64,000 nucleotides of DNA from Adiantum capillus-veneris (GCA_014529385.2 CM043959.1:87240529-87304528); one strand, 5' to 3'. Positions 45,206-56,569 are shown, counted from the first letter of the stretch. Made by a program: numbers and translations. The notes: generated by a model not told the origin, from the sequence alone.

Positions 45206-48200
45206 ATGGCTGACAACAACAACACAGATGTGTTCAAGATGTTTGTTGCTGAGGACAGGTTGGATGGGGACAACTACCCTATGTGGGCTTATATGATGCA
45301 ACATGTTCTTGTGTCAAAAGGTGTCTGGAACATTGTGCAGGGCATTGATGTACGTCCTAGTTCTGAAGATGTAGGCGATGTTGAGGATGTTGCAGGTCTT
45401 GCTGCAAGGATTGCAGCTGTTAGAGTTGTGTTGCCTACGGCAGAACAAGCTCGTTGGGATGTTAAGGATGCGCAGGCTCATGCATTGATTTCGTTGTCTG
45501 TGAAGCGTACCATTATTCCTCACATCCGTTCAGCAAAATCTGCAAAACAGGCTTGGGATATTCTAGCAGGTCTTTATGCAAGCCGCAATGAGGCTAAAAT
45601 TGCTTTGCTGCGTAAAGAGCTAGAGTCGAAGATTATGCATGAGGAAGATGATATGGACACTTTCCTTGCTAGTGTCAAGGATATCAATGAGCAACTCATT
45701 TCTGCAGGTGAAGTCATTTCGGACAGTTCCCTTGTGCAGACTGTTCTTGATGCCTTACCAGATTCCTACCAGACTTTTGCTAGTACTTGGAGACTGATGA
45801 CCCAAGGAAATCCTGAAGTTGTCAAGTTTGATGCATTATGCACATTGCTGTTGCAAGAGTCACTTTCTAGAAAAAACAGGACTAGGCAGCGTGCAGTTGA
45901 ACAGGCTTTTATTGCTTCTCAAAGAAAGGGTGGTAACAGTAATGCAGCCACTTCTTATGGTTTTGCTGCGAGTGGCAAAAATTCTGTTCCTAATGCTTCT
46001 GTTGGCAGCACTTCGTCTGGCAATTCTGGTGATAAGGGCAAAAAGAAGATGCGTTGCCATTATTGTAAAGCCAATGATCACTTGATCAAGTCGTGTCCTA
46101 AGTTGAAGGCCAAAGAGGCTAAGAAGAAAGAGGGTGGTTCCACTGCAAATGCTGGTTCCACTACAAATGCAGCCATTGTTGAGTCTTCTGTGAAAGGAGA
46201 TTGTGATGCTGATGTTGATGCAGAATGGGCTTTTAGCGCAGAGTGCACTTACAATCCTGTTGTCCATGATGCATGCTTGTCAGTTGCTGCAGATTCACAT
46301 GTGTGGTATTTCGACAGTGGTGCTACAAAGCACATTACCTCACATCGTGAATTGTTTACCTCTCTCGAGTCTGTCCCTCATGGGAATTCAGTCACTTGTG
46401 CCAACAACGCCACTTATCCAGTTCAGGGAGTTGGAAAGATTGTGCTCACTGCTGCTAATGGCAGTTCCTTCACACTTGTTGATGCACTTTATGTACTTGA
46501 GATCAAGAAGAATCTCTTGTCTGTATCTGCACTTGCTAGACTTGGACTTGTAGTCAAATTTGTGGATGACAGATGTACAGTTCATGATCTCAGTTTTGGT
46601 GATGAAATTGTTGCATCTGGGCTTTTGTGCCGTGGGCTGTATAAGCTCACTTTGTATGACAAGTGTGGACAAAATTTTGCAAATGCTGTTGCAGATTCAA
46701 GGGCTATTTCAGATGCAAAACTTTGGCATGCACGTTTTGGTCATCTGAATTTTGCCAGTTTGCTGCGTTTGCAGATATCTGATATGGTTGCTTCTTTGCC
46801 GCCTCTTGAAGCACCTGTCAAACATGTTTGTGAAGGCTGTATTCTGGGTAAAATGCAGCGTTCTAAGTTTCCAAAGGATGGTTCAGTTAGGGCCACATGC
46901 AGGTTGCAACTTGTGCATAGTGATGTTTGTGGGCCCATGCAAACTCCGTCCTTGGGCAATTACCTGTACTTCGTGACTTTCATTGATGATTACTCCAGGC
47001 ATGCATGGGTATTTCCGCTTAAAGCAAAGTCCTAAGTTTTTATGTGCTTCAAACAATTTTTGGCTACGGCTGAAAATGTCTCAAAATGTACTATGGGCAC
47101 CCTCCGTTCCGATCGAGGGGGGGGGTATATGTCTCATGAATTTAATGCATTTCTGGCTAGTCGTGGGATAAAACACCAATGTACAGTGCCTTATACACCT
47201 CAGCAAAATGGTGTTGCTGAGAGGAAAAACAGGTCACTAACAGAAATGGCACGATGTATGGTCAAAAGTCAAGCTTTGCCGCATTCTTTTTGGCTTGAGG
47301 CTATCATGTGTGCCACTTATGTACTTAACAGGTGTCCTACGAAAGCTTTGCAGTCTATTACTCCATATGAAGCATGGCATGATAGAAAGCCTTCTATTGA
47401 GCACATGCGTGTTTTTGGCTGTTTGGCATATGCTTTGGTGCCACAAGTGCAGCGCAGAAAATTGGATGATAAGGCTGTCAAATGTATTTTTGTTGGTTAT
47501 AGTGCTGAAAGCAAAGGTTACAGGTTGTATCATCCGCAAACAAAACGTATTCTGGTTTCACAGGATGTAGTGTTTGTGGAAGATTCTGTTCAGCCCTTGC
47601 TGTCATGTACTAGAGACAGTAATGTAAGCTCACAGGACATTTATGACACTTTGTTGCCTCTTTTCAGTGGTGGAAATACGAATGTAAGTTCCAATGAGGC
47701 AAATGTACAGCCTATGGGGGTTTCTGAAAATGTTTTAGAACAGCCTATTACTGATGCAGATGTACATGATGTACTTGATGAGGAAAGGGCTGAAAATGAG
47801 CAGGCTAGAGGTATGCCAAAATGGCTGGTGCACACTTTGCGTGACAGTAAATTGGATGCACCTTTATCTAGTCGTACTCGTTCAGGCTCTCGCCATGCAT
47901 CTTATGCATCAGATTGTTATGCTTTGGCTGTGTCTAGTTTACATGATGTTGAGGAGCCTCTGTCTTTTGATGAAGCACAGAATTCAAAAAATTGGATTGC
48001 TACCATGATGATGCACTTATAGAGAATGACACATGGACTTTATGTGATTTGCCTCCTGGCAAAAAGGCCATTGGTACGAAGTGGGTTTACAAGTTGAAAC
48101 GCAAGCCGGATGGTGAGATCGATCGCCATAAGGCTCGATTTGTTGTAAAGGGTTATGCACAACAAAAAGGCATAGATTATGAAGAGACTTTTGCTCCCAC

Positions 48201-49482
48201 TTGTCGTATGACTACTGTGCGTTTTCTATGTGCATTGGCAGCTCACTTTGGTTGGGATGTACATCAATCAGACATTGTTACTGCTTTCTTGAATGGTGAC
48301 ATATTTGAGGAAGTTTATGTAACGCAGCCTCGCGGTTTTGTCATAAAAGGACAAGCGGACAAAGTGTGCAAATGTAAGAAGGCTTTGTATGGGTTGAAGC
48401 AATCTCCTCGTGCTTGGTATGAGAAAGCTGACACTCATTTGGTTAAACGAGGCTTTCGTAACAGTCCAACAGAAAGCACATTGTATGTAAAGCGTGAGGA
48501 TGATGTATTTCTCATTGTGGTTCTTTATGTTGATGATTTGCTGATCACTGGACCAAATGAGAGACATATTGCTGAATTTAAGGCTGATTTGAATGCTACT
48601 TTCAAGATGAAAGATTTGGGGCTGTTGCATCATTACTTGGGTATACAGTTTAAGCAGTGTGATGGTGGTATTGCCTTGTGTCAGAAAAGTTACATAGAGA
48701 CATTGCTATGTAAGTTTGGACTTGAGGATTGCAAACCTATTGCCACTCCCATGGAAACAGGTTTGAAGTTGAGTCTACATGATGCTGGCGATCCTACTGA
48801 TGTCACTCTTTACCAAACTGTTGTTGGCTGCCTCATTTATGTATGCAACACGAGGCCAGATATTCAGTTTGTAGTCTCGCAGGTCACCAGATTTATGCAT
48901 AGCCCAGGGTCTAAGCATTGGCAGGCTGTCAAGAGGATTTTTCGCTACCTTAGTGGCACTTTACATCTTGGCTTGTTTTATCCCAAGGGGGGATCATTGC
49001 CGCCAGACTTACATGCTTTTTCGGACTCAGATTGGGCTGGTTGTTTTGACACGCGAGTGTCCACAAGTGGTTTTTGTTTCATGCTTGGCAGTTCATGTAT
49101 ATCATGGTTGAGCAAGAAGCAACCTACTGTGGCCACTTCGAGTTGTGAGGCTGAGTACAGGGCAGTCTTCACAGCTACGATTGAGTGTGTATGGCTCAGA
49201 CGCCTTATGGTTGACTTGGGTGTTGGACAGGACACTGCCAACACTATCTACACTGACAGTCAGAGCGCATTGGCAGTTGCGAGGAACCCAGTTTTTCATG
49301 CTCGCACAAAGCACATTGAGGTGCATTACCACTATGTCAGGGAGAGGCTCTCAGCAGGAGAGATCAGCTTGGCTTATGTGCCAACACAGGACAACCTTGC
49401 AGATCTTTTCACAAAGGCATTGTCTCGTGAGAATCTTGAAGCTTTCCCCAAAGCTTTGGGCTTACTCCCCTTTGTGGACTGA
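45206..49482 (+). pseudogene. Gag-Pol polyprotein of element E, two lesions
   Basis: The start ATG is 45206 (MADNNNTDVF, context TTACCATGG); the frame is open from further upstream. Domains in order: copia-type Gag (LDGDNYPMWAYMMQHVL), CCHC knuckle (CHYCKANDHLIKSC, about 46053), protease (WYFDSGATKHI, about 46305), integrase zinc region (LWHARFGHLN, CEGCILGK), integrase core (HSDVCGP, TLRSDRGGGYMS, PYTPQQNGVAERKN), RT (KKAIGTKWVYKLKRKPDGEI, YGLKQSPRAWYEK, YVDD at about 48525-48540) and RNase H (AFSDSDWAGC, SCEAEYRAV). Lesions: a TAA at about 47033 in frame, and a small deletion near 48005 that shifts the frame just before RT. Otherwise full length, about 1420 residues. Confidence 0.95.
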
Positions 49483-49557
49483 TCCTGTCCTCAGGGCATG
49501 GCACTTCCCTTTACTCATGTGCCAGCTCTCGTTCACCGCATCACTCCAGGGGGGATT

Positions 49558-49784
49558 TGTTACCATATATATGTGGTAGTGATGTGTGTGAACACACTAG
49601 GACCGTCGGGGCATTTTTTCCCTCTTTAGGAGGTTTTTTCCCCCGTGCATTGTATATACGCCCATCACTCTAGGGCTAACTATCTTTCCATTGCACACTA
49701 AGTAACACACTCTCTATTGTGTGCCTTGAGCTTCCTTCGTCTTCTCCAAGCTGTGTGTGTTTCTCTGCAACCCTAATTCCAACA
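49558..49784 (+). repeat. 3' LTR of element E
   Basis: Follows the polypurine tract AGGGGGGATT (about 49548-49557). 223 of 227 bases match the 5' LTR. The target duplication ATAGG follows at 49785-49789. Confidence 0.95.
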
Positions 49785-49954
49785 ATAGGTTGGTCAAATG
49801 ATCAAGAATCTGTTCCAAAAGCCTGATGTCTGGCCTGATGAATTCCCAAGACAAATCAACTCCAAATTGGACCAATTTGCCTAGGAGGCTTACCTAAGGC
49901 TATACAACACCCTGCTATGTCCACAGTTTGAATTTGGCCTCTAAATCATGCCTT

Positions 49955-50836
49955 AGACATCCTATGCGTAGGATGTCTAACTGCTTAGAATTGCCCCAAA
50001 TTTGAACCGCAGACTCTCCTTAAGGTGCTGATCACAGTGGTATGCTCAAAATTAAGTTTGGAGTGCAAAATCACACATATGACATCCTACGCGTAGGATG
50101 TCTTTTTGGCGTGTTTCACCCTAGACTTGACCCAAAGCTTCCCCTTGATGTCAGCAACCCAATGGAATGCTCAGATTTTGGTTTGGATTTCAAAAGACCC
50201 CAATTTTAGCTGTTCTAGTCGTTTTCGGTCAAAAGTGCTAAAGTCTGCTTAGGACCCCCGTTTCTCCCCCAAATGAGATGAAAACTCTCTCAGTCACTCA
50301 ATATATCATGCAGATCATGCTCCTACAGCCATCCTATGGTTTTGGTCTTGGAATAATGCCTTGGCACAATTTGGGTAGGATGTCTGGCAATTTTAGTATA
50401 TCTGGCCTTATCCTGTCAAGATATGGTCAAGTTCCCCTTTCCAGGTGAAAATAGGGTAAAACCTACCTTCTGAACACACTGGTCAACTCAGAATTTCAAA
50501 ATTTCCACCAGATCACCCTGTAGACATCCTACGCGTAGGATGTCTACTGCTTGTTTTTTTCAGACTGAAGTGTCCCTGGTACTTCCTTATGCTCTCAGCA
50601 AGTGCAAGTATGCTTCACAATTGCAAAAACATGCAAAAATCACTCAATTTAAACCTTTTCTGAAATTTTACGTTTTCTGACTCCACCTTTTGTCTTTCGG
50701 TCAACAAAAATAGGGAAAAACACCCAAGTCAATATGTTACTAGGGTAAAACCTACCCTCTGAACCCACTCGTGCAGTCAAAATTTTCAAATTTGGTCTCC
50801 AGAACCCCCTTGAGACATCCTACGCGTAGGATGTCT
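49955..50836 (-). repeat. Palindromic repeat array of element D, part 2
   Basis: Continuation of the array beyond element E: palindromes at 49955-49978 (one change), 50080-50103, 50522-50545 and 50813-50836, with a half-site at about 50374-50385. With E removed, the 44499 and 49955 copies are about 280 bases apart. The stretch from 50837 to 51356 is leader without ORF or palindromes. Confidence 0.92.
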
Positions 50837-51356
50837 ATGTTTATAGAATTGCAGGTTTTCTTCATAGAACCCTTGCAAATGCTCTTTTATATGCACAGCA
50901 TCAGTCAGTCATACAAAAATATCCACAAAAGCTTGTTTAATGCATTTTCACCCTCAAAAGCACACTTTTCCGTGATTTCAAATGCAATCAAGCACTTTAG
51001 CAAATAATTCAGTGCTGAATAGCTCTAGATCAGAATCAGATCACTTACCTAAAGCTACTCCTACAAATCATATGGGGTTTTGCATGAGTAGAAAAACGCT
51101 TCACTGCCACACACGGACTAGTAAACGCTTTTATCACCTCACAAATCACTCGACCACCAACAACTACTCTAATACACAGATCCTAACTAAACCTATCTAG
51201 TCGCAGACCCTTGGCAAGACACACGCTTCCTGGCTATCCACTTGATCACGGAATATCCTCTTCCGGACCCACTTAAGAAAAACGCTTTCTTTAGCCGAAA
51301 CTAAATCAAGCAACCATCACACGAGTGTTAATAGGAAACCTACTTAGGTCCTTGTG

Positions 51357-51375
51357 TCCCCAGCAACGGCGCCAA
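51357..51375 (-). other. Primer-binding site of element D, tRNA-Asp type
   Basis: On the minus strand TTGGCGCCGTTGCTGGGGA abuts the LTR end. It is nearly the standard plant tRNA-Asp primer site of Tat/Athila-type Ty3 elements. Confidence 0.92.
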
Positions 51376-52436
51376 TGTTAGACGGGAGCGACTCACACAT
51401 CCATGAAGTGCATGCAAACACTACCTAGATCAACATAATGTCAATCGAGGACACATATAACACGATATGCACACGGAGGAAATCTCTTTAGCTTGCCAGG
51501 CTAAGACCATCCTACACATACAACACTCTGGAAGGCCAACTATACCACAATCAAGAACCTCACTGCTCTCAACTACACCACCTAGCCACATACACACATA
51601 CGCTAGGTAACTCACCTAATCATGCCAGATTCGTACAAAACTTAAGGAACACCACAATCAAGAACCTCACTGCTCTCAACTACACCACCTAGCCACATAC
51701 ACACATACGCTAGGTAACTCACCTAATCATGCCAGATTCGTACAAAACTTAAGGAACACCATCCCCTCACTAGGATATACCTGCCCCTAAGCTCCTACAC
51801 TCAAAACCCTCACTCTAAACCCGTCTGCGGAAAACGCGTAGGATGACAGAGCTGAATTTTGAAAGTGCACGAAACTGAAATTTATGAGTACCTATGTGTA
51901 GCTTATGTCGCCACGATTCTATAGACTACTAGCACGCAAAAAATAGACATCGTTTGATACACTTACGGTCACAAATAGCTCGTAGATGCGTCGACGTGTG
52001 CGCTTCGTTTCGCGTGGAATGATTGGCGTTGTCGCGTAGCTCTCCTCAAGCCTACAGCAATGGTGCAGTCGGATCTCCAATGTGTTGAGCGAGCTGGGCG
52101 TAGCGAGAGGATGAAGCTCACGCTCACTCTCTTTCTCTCTCACACACAGTAGACGGCAGCGCTAGTTTTGATTATGAAAAAGTCTTTTTACAAAATGACC
52201 TAGGTACCTTATATACTAAGGCTACCTTAGGTTTAACCAAAAATGGGGTTGAAAGGGTCAAATGGCTTTGTATTTACAATCTGGAAGTGCCATTGCACCC
52301 CGGCTTCTGAAACTAGAATAACTACTCATTACAAATGACGTTTATAGCCATAATCCACAGCATTTCATAACTCGCAAAAGATAAGACTTTGGTACAAAAC
52401 TTGAGTTATGTTGTGTTGTTGACCCAGCGGTCAACA
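51376..52436 (-). repeat. 5' LTR of element D
   Basis: 1061 bp, from TGTTGACCGC (52436) to CGTCTAACA (51376). TATATAAGG lies near 52206-52216 (-). It is 108 bp longer than the 3' LTR, mostly because of an internal duplication. ACGCGTAGGATG near 51835 is a half of the leader palindrome. Confidence 0.92.
51544..51757 (-). repeat. 107-bp tandem duplication inside the 5' LTR of D
   Basis: ACCACAATCAAGAACC starts two copies at 51544 and 51651, almost identical. The 3' LTR has one copy (about 36068). It arose after insertion, since reverse transcription makes both LTRs equal. Confidence 0.9.
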
Positions 52437-52573
52437 GCATCTTGTTGTAGAGTCGTGAGCTCACCATGTCTCTCGTTGCGGTGTTTTGTAAACCATGCCT
52501 CTTGTTGCAGAGTCGTGAGCTTGCCATGAATTGAGCACTACGAACTGCTATGCCTTGAGCCGTGATCTTGCAA

Positions 52574-53010
52574 AGCTGTGCAGTGAGCTCACCGTGATCT
52601 CGCAAAGCTATGCAGTGAGCTCACCATGATCTTGAGCCGGCTATGAAAATATATGGCCTGAGTCGGCCATGAGCATCATACCTTAGGACCACGATCTAGA
52701 TATTTGAACGCAAAAAGCTCTTTGGTTTTCTTCTCGCACAACAGCACACAGCTGCCCTTGAGAAGCCAGGATTTGCCACCTCTGCGCGGCTATGCAGTGA
52801 GCTCACTGTGATCTTGCAAAGCTATGCAGTGAGCTTACCATGATCTTGAGCCGTCCATGAAAAGCTATGGCTTGAGTCGGCCATGAGCATCATAATTTAG
52901 GACCACGATCCAGATATTTGAACGCAAAAAATCTCCTTGGTTTTCTTGTCGCACGGGAGCACAAACTACAGCCGCCCTTGAGGAGCCAAGATTTTCCGCC
53001 TCTGCGCCCA
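52574..53010. repeat. Two tandem copies of a 213-bp unit
   Basis: CTTGAGCCGG at 52631 and CTTGAGCCGT at 52844 mark equivalent points. Both units contain GCTATGCAGTGAGCTCAC, GAGTCGGCCATGAGCATCAT and TTTGAACGCAAAAA. Shorter internal repeats (CTATGCAGTGAGCT) occur twice per unit. Part of the DNA into which D inserted. Confidence 0.85.
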
Positions 53011-53643
53011 TGAACGCAACAGTGAAGACCTCTGTCATGAAGTTCTCTTCTCTTGAGCTTTGTAGCAACACCTGCAATTTTGGTTGCTGCCCGCCTATTG
53101 CCAATTGCTGCCGCACCCTTGATCCTTCTTTCACAACCACTCATTGAAGAAAGTCCTGAGATTCATGTTAATGGTAACCAATTGGATCCCTTGGGTATCC
53201 CTTAAAAGAGTATTTGCACAGCTTTGGCTACTCTGCTTCCTTCATCTTTTACCACAACACGTCCTTTGGACTTCTCCCCTCTCTGATCCCTCTCCTCACT
53301 TTTTGTGACTGCCAGCTCACATCGCGGCTCTCTTCTAACCCCTAAATTTTATTCCTTTTTCATTCTTTTCATTGTGTTCTCATCGATGTGTATTTGCTCA
53401 AATGGATGATCTGAGTTGTTGTTATCATTGTTATGTTGCAATTGTTAAACCTGCAGAAGTAGAGAAAGGGAAAACCATATGTGACAAACGCTTTGATCTT
53501 GGAATCAAGCCCGTCTTGTGTGTACATAACTGACAATAATGTGCGGAGATTATGTTTCTACCCATAAATGATATGTTTAGGTGTGCAGAAGCAACACATA
53601 CCTCCCTTGTAGCTCTAATCCGAGGTCGCCACATCCTACAAAG
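53011..53643. other. Anonymous stretch
   Basis: No recognised gene, repeat or element in these 630 bases. Confidence 0.5.
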
Positions 53644-53737
53644 GCAATGGTACTCAAACTCTCTTTATCAACTAAACCACACTCTATTTTGTTGCCCTTT
53701 TGTTTGTGGGTAGATGTAGCTCAAGGTATGCTTAACA

Positions 53738-53763
53738 CCCCCCCCCCCCCCCCCCCCCCCCCC
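53738..53763. repeat. Poly-C tract (26 C)
   Basis: Uninterrupted run of C; the other strand is a G26 run that can form quadruplexes. The length may be affected by sequencing. Confidence 0.9.
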
Positions 53764-54103
53764 TCCCCTCTCTCTTTCATCAGCTTCGTAAAACAAAGAC
53801 GCTTGAAAAACTATTTCTCATGGAGAATTTATTCTATTTCCCTCAAGTTCAAGCCTCATGAGCACTCAAATATATCTTGTTTTACTTGAGCATTCTGGCT
53901 CTAGCTTTGAAGCTCAAACTTAAGCTCGAGCCAGATGACATGGACACACTCTTTTTTTCTTTGCCCTTTTGTTTGTGGGTATATGTAGCATTCAATCTCT
54001 AGCTTTGAGACTCAAATCTAAGTTCGAGCCACATGACATGGACACACTCTATTTTGTTGCCCTTTTGTTTATGGTTAGAAGTAGCTGAAGGTATGGTAGA
54101 CCT

Positions 54104-54130
54104 CCCCCCCCCCCCCCCCCCCCCCCCCCC
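54104..54130. repeat. Poly-C tract (27 C)
   Basis: Second uninterrupted run in the equivalent position of the next repeat unit. Confidence 0.9.
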
Positions 54131-54391
54131 TCTCCTCTCTCTCATGAGCGTCTTGAAACAAATACTCTTGCAAAACTATTTCTAGTTTAGCATTTATTCT
54201 ATTGCTCTTGAGGTTCAAGCCTCGTGAATTGGATGCTTAGTTTCGAAAGCCTCATCAGCACTCGAATATAGCTTGTTTTAGTTGATCATTCAGCCTCTAG
54301 CTTTGAGGTTCGAACTTAAGTTTGAGCCACATGACATGGACACACTCTATTTTTTTTCCTGTGGATATATGTAGCTCAAGGTATGCTAGTC

Positions 54392-54440
<49 letters not shown>

Positions 54441-54441
<1 letters not shown>

Positions 54442-54539
54442 AGATAATTCACAAACATGGGAGCATCATCATTAGCACCTTCATGTGCAAAATCAAAGCT
54501 ATCAATGTTCATTCTACTCTCTTGATTATTGTCAGCCAT
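54441..54539 (-). pseudogene. Start of C-family gag
   Basis: ATG at 54539 begins MADNNQESRMNIDSFDF, open for about 33 codons, then turns into (RE)n from the microsatellite. It lies about 400 bases after the PBS, where gag should begin. Too short to classify. Confidence 0.45.
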
Positions 54540-54936
54540 GATAACAAAATTTTATGTATGTACTTAGTGTATGCTTTGGCAATTCAAAACCTTAGTTGCC
54601 ACTCCTCTTAGCCTTTGAAAATCGGCTCTTAAGTATCTACACCCACGGCTCAAAGTGGTTAATTATAGAGAGTAGAGGAGTAGGTCTAACATAGGAGAGT
54701 TGCCAAGGGCTAGCTCCTTTCGGACTTCTTATGGCTCAATAATGGTAAAGCCGTAGGCAAGTCTAAAAAGACTCCATTATTAAGTCCAAAGCTCCCGAGG
54801 TGTGCACCATCCCCCACATAGTGGGCTTAACAAAACCGGTATTAGATCCCAGTTCCACTTACTCTATTATAATTAACAACATCAACCATTTATAGGCTAC
54901 TTAAGGACCTCTCTTCTTAAGCAAGAAAAGAGAAAC

Positions 54937-54953
54937 CAAATGCTCTGATACCA
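54937..54953 (-). other. Primer-binding site of the C element, initiator-Met type
   Basis: TGGTATCAGAGCATTTG on the minus strand, just after the LTR end ATTACA. Confidence 0.88.
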
Positions 54954-54954
54954 A

Positions 54955-56569
54955 TGTAATGGAATTTGCCTATTCAATTTGAGAATAGCGGAATTTAATG
55001 AGAGTACTTTCAAGAAATGATTTTGTGAGCATAGCGGGTAGACATAATTGAAGATAGCAACATAATCATAGCAATTAGTTAACTTGGCATAGACAATACT
55101 TTTGCAAGAGAGAGAATTTAGAGAACATGACAACAATTGAGGACCGGATTTATGTGGAGCCGGTCCCCCCTCCAATAGGCACTTGTATTATGATTTCTCC
55201 CATAAAGAGAGACTTGTTACAATACAATCTTTGTGTTCCTTGTGACCTAGGTGATGCCATGAAGATGGAAGGCTTCATGCACCACAAACATAACATAAAC
55301 TTGAAGAAAGCTTTAACTATCCCAAGCCTCAGTCCCAAGACCTCAAACACCTTCGAAGGTGGAGAGAGCTAGCAGGGAATGAGGGTAGGGAAGAGGAAGA
55401 AGAAACATTTCGTAGGAGAAAGAATTAGTTCCTCACTTATCATACTCTTGTTGCTAGCATACATAATAGCATAGTAATGAAGAAGAAGGAGATGGCAAGC
55501 TTAAGCATTGAAGCATGGCTCTTGGTTGGATTTGCACTCCATAGCCAAGAGTGTTGGTGTAGGCTCTCAACCTCTACTTGCTTGGAGAGGGAGCTCTTGC
55601 ACTTTGCATAGCACACAATGAGAGTGATTGTGAGTGTGTGTGGGTGAGTATACCCCCTAGGCACCCCCCTAGCTTGCTTGGGTCGACCCCCCCTTGTAGC
55701 TCATGCCTGAAGCTCATTGGACCCCTCCAGGCCTAGCCAATCACAAGCAGGAGCCATTACAAGCAACATGGGTAGCCTTGGGACAAGTGTCCCCCTTTCC
55801 CCTTTGAGAGAGAGGACTTGATAAATGCTAAACAATTAGATAATTCATGTAATTTATCATTGGACCCCTTTGAAGCTTAGCCAATAGGCTTCAAGCAACA
55901 CATGAAGGTAACATGGGTAGGGGCCTGACATGTGTCCTTGCTGCCTCTTCAAGTCGGGGCTTCCCTTATGTGTGTGAGTGGGTGTTCTCTCTCTAGCTCC
56001 TAGGAAAAGGGCTCGCCCCCCCTCTTGTAGGATTGATTTTGACTTTAGGTGATCAAGCACCTTACTCATCAAGCATGACAAAGCACTTGAACTAGGGGGT
56101 GTTCCCACAAGCATCTCAGGCAAGCTTCTCAAGGCACCTCAAGTACCTTAATCATGCAGCAAGTCAAGCACCTCAAGCATGGAGCCAGTCAAGCATCTTA
56201 ATCAAGCACCTCAAGCATGAAAAACACCTCAAGCATGACAAGCACCTCAAGCAGGACAAGCACCTCGAGCTTGGGCCGGGTTCCCACCTCAAGCTCAGCC
56301 TTAGCTTACTTAAGGTCAAAAGGACTTTTACACATATTTATTGGAGGTCTTCAATGAAGCTAACCCTAAGGTCTTATGCTCCATTGGTTAGCCTTGCTCT
56401 TTGATAGACCATCTCCCTTTTGGGCCCCTTTACATTGGCCCCGTGTTGAGATAGATCTAAAAGCACATACCTATATCTTAACACTTGTTCCCGTTTATTC
56501 TCCCACATTAAGTGATCAATTTAATATGAGAAAATCATTTGGGTTAGTTAGATATTAGATTTTATGACA
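54955..56569 (-). repeat. 5' LTR of the C element
   Basis: 1615 bp, from TGTCATAAAATC to CCATTACA. Shares order and many blocks with the solo LTR 20021-21583, including AACTAACCCAAATGATTTTC at the start and GGAGGGGGGACCGGCTCCA. It holds direct CAAGCACCT-like repeats at about 56050-56290. Confidence 0.88.

Larger units (their letters stand above)
44617..49784 (+). mobile_element. Element E: young Ty1/copia retrotransposon inserted in leader of D
   Basis: 5168 bp with two 227-bp LTRs (44617-44843 and 49558-49784) differing at four sites, all transitions. A perfect 5-bp target duplication ATAGG flanks it. The order gag, protease, integrase, RT, RNase H is that of Ty1/copia. Only two lesions were found in the polyprotein. 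It is the best-preserved element in the window. Confidence 0.96.
35904..52436 (-). mobile_element. Element D: large Ty3-type retrotransposon lacking RT to integrase
   Basis: LTRs lie at 51376-52436 (5') and 35904-36856 (3'). The flanking pentamers GCCTC (35899-35903) and GCATC (52437-52441) are a target duplication with one change. On the minus strand: PBS, 2.7-kb leader with palindromes (split by element E), gag, protease, linker, W-x-P-K tail, non-coding region, stem-loop, PPT, LTR. RT, RNase H and integrase are missing between 39605 and 39455. The Asp PBS and the linker place it near A, but LTRs and leader repeats are unrelated in sequence. Confidence 0.92.
53644..54440. repeat. Irregular tandem repeat with homopyrimidine tracts
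   Basis: CACACTCTATTTTGTTGCCC-like segments recur at about 53670, 53945, 54043 and 54341. Three units carry GTAGCT.AAGGTATG followed by a homopyrimidine run: C26 at 53738-53763, C27 at 54104-54130 and (CT)n at 54395-54440. The sequence between (TTGAGCCACATGACATGGA) also repeats. This is a minisatellite-like array whose tracts expanded independently. Confidence 0.88.
54441..56569 (-). mobile_element. 5' part of a C-family LTR retrotransposon
   Basis: On the minus strand: 5' LTR (56569-54955), initiator-Met PBS, leader of about 400 bases, and the first codons of gag, which run into the (CT)n microsatellite at 54440. It had inserted into A-type gag fragment G (sequence ...ACTCTATAG before the LTR). 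The rest, with 3' LTR and right target copy, is missing. Superfamily not assigned. Confidence 0.85.

Noticed and set aside
43945-50836. CRISPR-like array (regularly spaced palindromic repeats)
   Set aside because: Spacers are themselves related repeats, spacing is over 120 bases, there are no cas genes, and the context is a plant retrotransposon leader.
54297-54440. Arg-Glu repeat protein
   Set aside because: It is the (CT)n tract read in frame after the true gag start of the C element.
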